Assembly (NCBI GenBank): GCA_026413255.1
Contig: JAOCZO010000004.1
Span: 487,382 to 551,381, forward strand
Length of the DNA stretch: 64,000 nucleotides
Origin: Fereydounia khargensis
Taxonomy: Eukaryota; Basidiomycota; Ustilaginomycetes; Urocystidales; Fereydouniaceae
Reading direction: 5' to 3'
This document shows, piece after piece, positions 52,073 to 60,693 of the stretch (its first letter is position 1; each line of letters begins with the position of its first letter). Made by a program: the position numbers and the translations under genes. The notes beneath the pieces were generated by a model. It ran no database searches. It had not been told where the DNA came from and worked only from the letters and a program-made list of their open reading frames with translations.

Positions 52073-53917
52073 TCAAGAGGTTCGTGTCGAGAGCCGATCA
52101 GTTGAGGACTTATCCTCCGTATAGATCTCCTCTACTTCATACGTTCGTTCGATTACTACCATGGGCATTTCCCTGGGAGTCGGTTCCGACAAAGGCTCGG
52201 GCCATTGCGACCGCACAATATGTCCTGGAGGCAGGGTGGATAGGGCTGACGTGCTCAACTCGGGATGAGGCTTGGGCTTGGGCTTTGGTGAGGGGATTAC
52301 TGTCGTGTGATCAAAGGTGCGGAAGAGCAAAGAGAGAGAGACAGTTCCCAATCCAACACATGTCGCATAGTCAGCCGTGAGCATGCCTCTCTTGAAGACC
52401 AATCCAGCATTGTTGCGCTCAGATTCAGAGTAGAAAGCAACGGCACCCCACACGGCAAGGCTGAAGAAGAACACAATGGTGCCGATAAGCCCGCCTGATT
52501 GAATGAAAGCTTGGTCAGGAGGTCCATCCCAATTCAGCTACTTGACGGGTCGTGACTCACAGAACTGTACGAAAGTGCTCTTGAAGAGCTTGAGCACGTG
52601 CTCTTCCTGGCGTCTTTGCGCGTTGAGTCCGGGCTTTACACGATCAAATGTCGATGGCTTGACTGCGGGGAAGAAGAGATGGCTGGGTGTTTCTTGATCA
52701 CGCATCTCTTGCTCCGTGAAGAACATGGAAGTTGCGTGAAGTTGATCCGAAGCACCCGCTTGTGATTCCATGTCTGATGACGAGGAAGATGAGCCGAGTA
52801 CTTGGGAACAGCGAGAGATAATGTTATGAATGGAGATTTTGACCTTTACCCTTCGCGAAGTTCCCTGGCCCGAGCCGTTCGAGCGAGAATTTGCCACATA
52901 TGTTCGAAGCTGCTTGAAGAGCATCCAGGTGAGAGGTAAATACGCAGCCAGGTTGAGGACAAGGATGACAAGGACCCATGCGGCATAGATGGTGAAGCAA
53001 ACGCTGAGGTGATACATGGCCTCAAGGTTAGCGTACCAGACCTCTTGTGTGTCAAGAAGCATTTGGCGGGATATCTCGGTGGCATTGTTCCAGTTTCTCT
53101 GGTGATCACGCCACAGGTAGTAGTCTCGCAAAAACTTGTTTTGCGTCAGGGCGGAAGGTACCGCAATGCTCGCGGCAACTGCGAGGGGGATGAGAACCAG
53201 CAGGAACCAGTTGACGAGGGTGGGTGTGACGCCAAGGCGCAGAGCAAGGCTTGGAGGTTTGCCTCGCTGCGGAGAGAGAGAGGAAAAGGCCTCTGGGCGA
53301 GCACAAACAAGGCCGATAGTGCTGAGGATGAATCCAATGCTCAGCGGGTACCAGATCCAACACAAGGCGAGATAAATGTGGTGGATAGTGTCGTTTCGGT
53401 ATTGAACGAGCCAGATCAAATAGCAGTTCCTGTATGAAAGCAAGTGAGAAAAAGAAGGGAGAGAGTCAGTGTCTGACAGTCGTGTCATCGGCCTATTGTG
53501 TAAAGACGCACCAGATGAAAAGGCAACAGGCAAATAGAAGTTCGCAGAGAGAGAAAATGACCAAAGAGTTGGGCACGATAAAGGTGCGGTAGGACGGACG
53601 AGTCTGTGAAAGATCCAGAAGGAGCGCTGTCTGATCTTCCTGATCATGATACTAATGACAAGGAGCATGAGGCACGCGATAAGTGCGAGGATCACTTTGA
53701 ATTGGATGTAGACCCAACGCTCCGTATGGGGCCAGAGGACGTCTCTGGTAAAGATGATGACATCCTTGACTGGATCAGGAGATGCTGTAAAATCAGGCAG
53801 CCAGGCACGATACTGTGGGCCCTTGTGATAAGAAAACATGCAAGCGGCCGGGGGATCAGGAAGGTCAAAGAGACGGTGGAGGTTCTCCCAGGGCGGGTAC
53901 TCTTCCTGTTGGGACAT
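52073..53917 (-). CDS. Seven-helix membrane protein, unknown function (5' junction unclear)
   Basis: The ATG is at 53917. Two clear introns are present: 53511-53430 (TG|GTGCGT to CAG|G) and 52560-52495 (GTGAGT to CAG). The last exon ends at 52073. Seven hydrophobic segments are seen, for example FKVILALIACLMLLVISIMI, TFIVPNSLVIFSLCELLF, IYLALCWIWYPLSIGF, VNWFLLVLIPLAVAAS, and after the last intron GLIGTIVFFFSLAVW. This gives a GPCR-like topology with a long loop between helices five and six. No Git3, Ste3 or opsin signature was found. The first helix and the second lie in different frames. They connect only if a 56-base segment starting at GTGATC is an intron that would delete most of helix one, if an atypical donor is used, or if there is a one-base frameshift. 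The first exon end is therefore unresolved. Confidence 0.65.
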
Positions 53918-54700
53918 GGCGGCGGGGATGGTTGAGACTGAAGGGACGACATTCTGTGTCTAGGTCACGGGCGAGGACATTTATAGGATAACCTATCACA
54001 GGATGAGTACTGCATGTGATTGAGCATCCTCGAGACACGGGAAGAAGTCTCGCTCACAGTGGCGAGTCGATGTCACGGGCTGATCGTCATCGACGCCGTC
54101 CGTTTCCCCGCGGCAACACAGCCGTGTGGCAGACAGTGCATGGTGGGGTGCAGGACGGATGGCATTGTATGGACTCGGTGACACGAGCTAATCGCTCAAT
54201 GTGCATCTCGCCAAGGAGTGCCTAGTCTTCGGGACGACAGGTACACAGGATTCTGAGTTCGGATGGAGATGGTGACAATGGAGAGAAAGGGAGGATAAGA
54301 CATTATTTATTGTGAGCGCCAACCAGGATGAATGGAGAAACGTAGGCAAATAGAGGACTGTGTGGAGGGGAGCGAGAGAGCTACTGTACAATACGCCTGG
54401 TGGCTCAGTTGCCTGCTCCCTAACGGTCAGCCGGCCCTCCAGCAAAGCCATCAAACCAGCTAACTTGCTGGACGAATGCGCTAACGCGGTTTGAGACTCA
54501 GAGCCGACTCGGCCGCCCACCCTTTTTAAGTCCTTTACTCTATGCACGCGCGTCTTTGATCACATCTTAATTACAATGAGTTGAATACAAAAGAAAGAAA
54601 GCGATACTGTAATAAAGGCCGCGTGCATGAATAGAGCGTGGGAGGCAAGTGTCTGGTGGTGACAAGCTCCTGCCACTAGCACTCAGCTTGGTTCCGTGTT
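53918..54700. promoter_or_regulatory. Intergenic region upstream of the seven-helix gene
   Basis: About 0.8 kb between the seven-helix gene start and the end of the deacetylase gene. It holds TACTGTAC (54382-54389) and TACTGTA (54605-54611). No gene is supported. Confidence 0.35.
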
Positions 54701-56585
54701 CTACTTGCCTGGAGGCTTCCACATCCAAGGCACCTGTCCAGGCTTGATTGGAGCAGAGATGGGAGGAAAGTAATCGTCGTTCTCCCCCTCTCCGAACCCC
54801 TTTGTCTCTTCAACAAACTGACCAACGGGAAGTGTTGAGATCGAGCTGGCGCATTCCGACGCCGCAGGGTACGTTGACGGTCCCCTTCGCGAGCAGCAAC
54901 AGAACAGCAGAGTGAAAAAGGCGAATAGAACAGAGGTCCCTCCGACAACCGTGGCAATGATGATAATCTTGTTCCTACGTTTTATATGCGCCTCTTGTTC
55001 CGCCTTCAGAGTGGCAGGATCGTACGTCTGGTTCCCCGACGCTGCAAAAGCCTGCGTTGGGAACACGGTGCTTGTAAACTCTGGCTGGAGGCCTGTAACT
55101 ATCGCTCGAGTCTGCGTGAACGAAGGTAACTCGGAGATTCTGGGATTGATGGCGCTATCCGTGTAGTTGGTCACCTTGATGTATCCGCCTACTGGCAATC
55201 CAATCGGCAGTAGGTTTCCATTCTTGTACGAGATAAAGTCCGGGTAGACAATATTGTCCTCCAGATAGGGTCTGGTAATGTTCTGACAAGCCGAGATGGG
55301 CATGACATGATCAAAAGCTTCTTGCACTGACCTGAGTTCCTCAATCGCGATGTCCATGGACGCTTTGGAGAACTCGTGCGAAAGCACAATTGTACCCTCT
55401 TGGTCAAACTTGCCAGTTTTGGCGTCATTGTTGATGCTCTGATAGGTGGCTTTCACCTCCTCGGGTGGAAGATCGCCAGTGGGTTGACTTCGCCAATCGG
55501 CTGTGTCGTTTTTCCACATCATTGTCTCAAGCCCGAGCCGATAGGCCACATAGCGCACTCGGTCATCAATGTCCCCGTACGGCGGTCGCCAACAGGTCGG
55601 AGTGACCCCCATGACGTCTTGCGCAATCCGGACCGAGTAGTAGAGTTCGGCAAAGAGCTGCTCGTCCGTGAGCTGAACCATATGCGGATGCGACCAGCTA
55701 GACCAATGAGTAGAAGTAAGGTCAGCTACCGTTGATGCCACGAGCGAGCATCAGATCACGTCCATACTCCTTTTTCGCGCTACTCACGTGTGCAAACAAA
55801 TATGATGTCCATCTACAATGGCACGTTGCGCCTGAAGGGGCCATACCATGATGTTCGACCCAATAAAGAACATCGTTGCCTTCTGGTTAACTTCGTTGAG
55901 ATAGTCGTACAGGGCGTTATGGGTGCAATTCGGTCCATCGTCGTAGGTCAGACCGAAAGTCCTAGCCTCGGGGCAAGCATAAGTGTCGGGAGGAATGATG
56001 GGATTCTTTGAGAGAATGCAATGCTTGACACTCCACCAACAGTCTGGATCAGCTTCATCATCGTAAGGTACGAGCACTTGCTCGCCTCCAATGTCGAGTT
56101 TCTGTGGAATTTGAGGAATATCGTCCTTGAATTGGTTGAAGATGGCCCACGCTTCACGATCGGTGGGAACAATTTGGGCAATTGTTCGAACTTTGGGGTA
56201 CTACATGATGACTTCTGCGTAAACAAAGCGCACTATGAGGGATATCATTCAAAGGAAAGTTCGATGTACAACTTACGAGTGGAATCAGCTTTTCCAGGAC
56301 TGGATGTCTGTACTTTTCACAAGCCTTTTCGGGTTCCATGACCTTGGCCATGGCAATCTCATCCGTCTTTAAGGGCCGGGCCTTCCACTTGCGCCGCTCC
56401 AGGCTGATAGGTTCATACAAGGAAAGGGGTAGGCGATTTTGCTGCGCCAGACGTTTGGCAAGTAGAGCATGACGCCTTTCCGGCTTCAGAGGAACGTAGC
56501 CGGGAACACCTCTGCCCACGTGAGCCTGAACAAGCGTCAAGCAGGAGAGTACGAAAATAATACTGCTGAATAGGTTAAGTCTCAT
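54701..56585 (-). CDS. Membrane-anchored CE4 polysaccharide (chitin-type) deacetylase
   Basis: Three exons (56585-56277, 56200-55788, 55697-54701) encode 572 residues. A signal peptide is present (MRLNLFSSIIFVLSCLTLVQ, cleaved near AHVGR). The CE4 catalytic domain follows: TYDDGPN (Asp190 as base, Asp191 as metal ligand), metal-binding HTWSHPH (His240 and His244, completed across the last intron) and RPPYGD. Near the C terminus (about 482-505) a transmembrane helix (IIIIATVVGGTSVLFAFFTLLF, first 20 residues comparable) precedes a cysteine-rich start of a 65-residue tail. Most fungal chitin deacetylases end in a GPI signal, so a real transmembrane anchor with a cytoplasmic tail is less usual. 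It should remove acetyl groups from GlcNAc polymers at the cell surface. It is a neighbour of a nucleotide-sugar dehydrogenase and a chitin-synthase-like enzyme. Confidence 0.9.
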
Positions 56586-57434
56586 GGATGATTGTAGAGA
56601 AATGGCTAGGCCAGAGTCGTCGCACGCCTGGCGGCCCTATTTAAGAGAACTTTCAGGCAGATTAGACGCAAGAGGTTGACCAACCTTGGCTCGGTCTCTA
56701 CTAGACTGTGGGCAAACAGTGTGGGGAAGGACGGTACAACTTGTCGTCTCGTTACGGGTGTGCACCCAGTTGACATGCTGAGACCGGGGACACGGCTCCG
56801 CTGTGAGAAAGATACAGTGCTGTAACGTGCGGTATTGGTTGACGACGGTGACAGGCCCAGGAGTTCCAAACTATCGGGCAGCTCCTGTCGGAGTTCGTCT
56901 TATGCACAGCTGCCGCTCACACGGGAACCGGCGGGACGGGGTGACGCAGGAGCGCGTCTTGACAGGTCGAAAAGATCTGAGCATGTCGTGATTTGCAGAG
57001 GCACGGGCGGGCTAGGGCTGTTTAACGCTTTTGGGGGCCTGATTCACCTCGTCCCGTTCGCTGGAGCAAAGACCTCGGGAGCCTGAGACAGTCTTTAACA
57101 AAGACCCCGGTCCCGTTGATGCACAAACCCTTAGGAGACCCTGGATAATCCTGTGGCAAAGGCGGACTTGGCGAGCGGGTACTCCCGTTTGAGACACACT
57201 CATCCTGTCAATTACCAATGCATTCAACTTGAGTCAAGAGTCATTTACGCGTGATTTGCGTTGTCGCACTGAACAAATGAACGCCACATGCTCAGACGTA
57301 CCGTACTCTCTACACTCGAAGCAATTGTGTTAGCTGGCTTGCCAGACTCGCACAATGCAATACCACAACAAACAATACAAGACAAACAGCGTTCAAGACA
57401 AAACAAAGAGGAGTAAAACATAACAAGTGCCTCT
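56586..57434. other. Intergenic region, deacetylase to dehydrogenase
   Basis: This is the promoter side of the deacetylase gene and the 3' side of the dehydrogenase. No gene or repeat was seen. It is moderately AT-rich near the dehydrogenase stop. Confidence 0.35.
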
Positions 57435-59078
57435 TCAGGCACAGAAACGAATCCACTGGGTCACACTGATGTATCCCAACACCTCTCTCTGCGCGTCACT
57501 CGTCTTGTGCACGCTTACCACCACATCAAAGGCGTCATCTACCCGCCTTGCACAATCTCTGCTGATGAAGGGCGACCTGTGCCCGCATGATGGGAATAGA
57601 TCCGAGCTCGCTACCCGTTCCCATCGGTCTGTTTCAACGTGGTCATCCATGTAGCTCACTCCGACTCCGCCAGACTCGAGTTCTTCAGCCAGCGTGACGG
57701 CAGGCGAGTGCGACAAGGATGATTCACCTTCCTTGAAGCCCAGTCCCAGGATCAACACCTTGGCTTTCGACCTGTAATGACGAGCGACGTCCCTTCGACT
57801 CGCCAGAACGGTTTCAGCGATCTTGCTAATTTCGGCTGCTTTGGCCCGCGGTCTTCTGCGATTTTGCAAAGTAGCCTGCTCAAGTAGCGGCAGGCTGCAC
57901 GTAGACAGCAGGTACCAAGGGTTCACGGGGATGCAATGCCCGCCGGCACCTAAGGACGGGCTAAACTTCATGAACCCAAATGGCTTGGTTCCACTGGCTT
58001 CGACTACCTCGTGCACGTCGATTCCAAGTGCCTCGCAGGCATCCGAGATCTCGTTGATGTAGGCGATGTTAATCATGCGGAAACAGTTCTCGTATAGCTT
58101 GCACATCTCAGCAGTCTCGGGCTTTGAGACTGGGACAATGGTCGTGAACACGTTTCCGTAGAGCTCAACCACTCGTGCAAGCGAGACCGAGTCTAGACCG
58201 CTTACGACCTTGGGAATGTCCTTTGGCAAGGGAAATTTGCGGCCTGGGTCGATACGCTCGGGTGAGAAACCAATCAAGATACCCTGCGAGCGAAGCGGTC
58301 CCAGCAGATGACGAGTAGTGCCGACGCCCACAGAGGACTCGATGACCATTGTCGAGCCAGGTCGTAACAGATGCTTGGTGTTTGCAACCGCTGCCTCAAT
58401 GTGGCGAGTGTCAATGCCCTTGCCGTCCTCGAGAAGGAGCGTGGGTACCGAAATCAGGACCAGATCGTAATGTTCCTGCTTGTCCTCTTCGGATGTTGGT
58501 CTGTGGCTTGTGCTTGAGATCACTTGGACGTTCTGATTTTTGGCGAACATTCCCCGCAATTGACGCTGTCGAGCAGGGCTGGCATCATAAGCATGAGTCC
58601 TGTACACCGCCGAGAAACGCTCCACCAGATGGGTGCCAACGTAACCCACCCCACAGACCAACACCCTTTCGGGACGCTGAGGAGGGCATGTTCCAACGTC
58701 CACGTCTTCCTTTAGCTCTGACTTGAGATCTTCCTCCAGGCCTATTTTGGGAGACGGCGCCAGACTGTCTTTCAGGACGACCAAAGACGGGTTACGTGTC
58801 ATGGGTTGGAACTCAAACGGGTCCCAGTCGCAATCCTGCATCGGAGGCTCATCCAGCTCGAAATCTTTTTCGCATCGGTTCTTTAGGTCCTCTTCGTGAT
58901 CGAAGCCTCTGGAAGTTTCCGGGGGAGTTAAGGGAGTGGGACTGTCGAGGAAAGACGAGCTTGATGATAAGGGTGTCGTCGTGTCTGAGGCCTCATCATC
59001 CGACGTCGGCATTGACTTGGAAGGAGCCAAGTCAAACGCAGGAAGCGAATGTCTACGTCTTTCGGAAAGGCACTCCAT
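57435..59078 (-). CDS. UDP-N-acetylhexosamine 6-dehydrogenase-like enzyme
   Basis: A single exon predicts 547 residues from the ATG at 59078. The frame continues upstream only through a non-ATG start. A disordered Ser/Asp/Glu-rich N terminus of about 135 residues precedes a nucleotide-sugar dehydrogenase. It has NAD-binding VCGVGYVGTH (Gly143, Gly145, Gly148), IESSVGVGTTR, FSPERIDPG and the catalytic cysteine C382 in GAGGHCIPVNPWYL. The HCIP signature is that of the WbpA/WecC/VipA group, which oxidises UDP-GlcNAc, UDP-ManNAc or UDP-GalNAc to the uronate. Ordinary fungal UDP-glucose dehydrogenases have a different active-site motif (GGSCFQKD). The C-terminal sugar-binding domain is present (LGLGFKEGESSLSHSPA). 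This enzyme type is uncommon in fungi. Horizontal acquisition is possible but unproven. It sits about 5 kb from the telomere. Confidence 0.88.
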   Translation of the reverse strand: MECLSERRRHSLPAFDLAPSKSMPTSDDEASDTTTPLSSSSSFLDSPTPLTPPETSRGFDHEEDLKNRCEKDFELDEPPMQDCDWDPFEFQPMTRNPSLVVLKDSLAPSPKIGLEEDLKSELKEDVDVGTCPPQRPERVLVCGVGYVGTHLVERFSAVYRTHAYDASPARQRQLRGMFAKNQNVQVISSTSHRPTSEEDKQEHYDLVLISVPTLLLEDGKGIDTRHIEAAVANTKHLLRPGSTMVIESSVGVGTTRHLLGPLRSQGILIGFSPERIDPGRKFPLPKDIPKVVSGLDSVSLARVVELYGNVFTTIVPVSKPETAEMCKLYENCFRMINIAYINEISDACEALGIDVHEVVEASGTKPFGFMKFSPSLGAGGHCIPVNPWYLLSTCSLPLLEQATLQNRRRPRAKAAEISKIAETVLASRRDVARHYRSKAKVLILGLGFKEGESSLSHSPAVTLAEELESGGVGVSYMDDHVETDRWERVASSDLFPSCGHRSPFISRDCARRVDDAFDVVVSVHKTSDAQREVLGYISVTQWIRFCA

Positions 59079-60693
59079 GCTTGAACGTGATTTCGTATCG
59101 TCTCGAGTTGACAAGAAGAGTTTAGGTTTCTTCAGATGTGGAAAGCTGTACAGGAAAACATTTTAAGCCTATTTATCGGACCAGAAAGGGCACTCCACTG
59201 GCTGTTCGAGCCAAAAGACGTCAGCTTTTGCGCAGACACAGCTCACCGAGCCAAGTGGGAACGTTCCTTTGCCTCTCAAGAGCTCTTCAGGAGACCATGA
59301 TATCTCCCGACCCTGGACCGTTCCCGCTGCGCAGCGGCGAGAGTTTGAAACATGCTCGAAGAGAAATGGACCGCAGGAACCGGAGGCCGCGTCAAGGGGG
59401 GCCGCGGTATGATCTGAGCCACGGAAGGCAGTACAAGAGAAGATTACAGTCAAGAGCCGCTGTAGCAGGTGGGGTGTCTCTAGACCGAAGGCCTTAAACC
59501 AACAGTCTCTCATGGATATCTTGCTTAACAAGCATGATTCGTAATCCTGGATGGGACTCACGAACGTCCGGGTCACGAGCTGTAGATTCTGACTCACTTT
59601 TGGTGCAGCGGAAAGGCGTGGGTATCTTACATGTTGTCTGGACCATCTGGTGCTGGTGGTTTCAGTCAGGATTTGCCGGACCAGAGAGCCACAACCGGCG
59701 GGAGGGCTTCCAGCCTGACAGTCAAAGAGCGTATCTAGCTCAGACGGGTTGCACGAGGAACAAAGATACAGTTTTCGTTTGGTAGTCTCTGAGTCACTCT
59801 ACCTCAAAGTATGATGGCAAAAGCCCGTGAACGATTTCAGCTTTGCAGGGTTGATTCTGCTATTCGCACGTTCTGGAGCCCCGGCTAGGTGTCCCCGGGG
59901 CCCGAAGGATCGGAGACTGCTTTGGATTCGGTGGCCTGGCTCAGAGCAACGGAAATGGATTGGGGTTTACAGCATCTCCTTTGCGGTGCTGACACGCTTC
60001 ATTGACTCCTGTTTGGTTGACCTATGCTTCACGCCATTTCAAACGACCCTCTTGGGGCGGCTAGCGGTTTCTATCACACATTACAGTACTGTACAGTACT
60101 TGACTGGACCCCATCACAGAACGTGAGCAGGGTTGAGGAAGGCGGTGTTTTCTGGGTGTTTAACGCGGTAGTTGACAGGAGCGTCATGGGAGGTTGAGCA
60201 TCGACGCGGAGCTTGAATGGAAAATCCTCTGCACATCCCCGCGTTCTCGTGCTGTGTCTCGCCCAACTCCCATCTACTGAACAAGCACCTCTGTCTCAAT
60301 TTGTTTCCCACGCAAATGGATTCAGTCAATCCCGTCTCGTCTTATCCATGATCCACGAGGCTTGCTCACAACAACTCAAAGAAAATGAGGGTTGATCCCG
60401 TTTGCCCTCTTCTTGTGAGTTCCGTTCCATCGCATCTAGGTTAATTGTCCACCTCGACAAGGGCTTGCGTGACCAAAGTCAGGCCCCACACCTCTGAAGC
60501 ACGCTCGCCCTCCCGCTCTGATTTCTCATCCAAATGTGAATGTGCTTCGATTGTTCCGAGTCTCACTTTCTCCACACGTTGATTGGAGAATTTTCCATTT
60601 ACTCGCTTCTAGCAACCTGGGCCAAGTATAAGACTGCAAAGCCAATCATCGTGTTTGGACTCTCCTCCACTACCTCGATCTCTCCCCGGAATC
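59079..60693. promoter_or_regulatory. Divergent region between dehydrogenase and GT2 synthase
   Basis: This is a 1.6 kb stretch between outward-facing start codons. A palindromic-looking word TACAGTACTGTACAGTACT lies at 60082-60100. An ATG at 60385 with a GTGAGT donor at 60415 and an acceptor CTAG at 60612 could be a first coding exon of the synthase. A 114-codon minus-strand frame (to 59169) is unsupported. Confidence 0.45.

Noticed and set aside
59169-59597. Minus-strand frame with about 114 residues after its first ATG and several cysteines
   Set aside because: The N terminus is a weak signal-like segment, the ATG context is poor and the frame lies in the promoter region of the dehydrogenase. 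Not accepted without transcript evidence.
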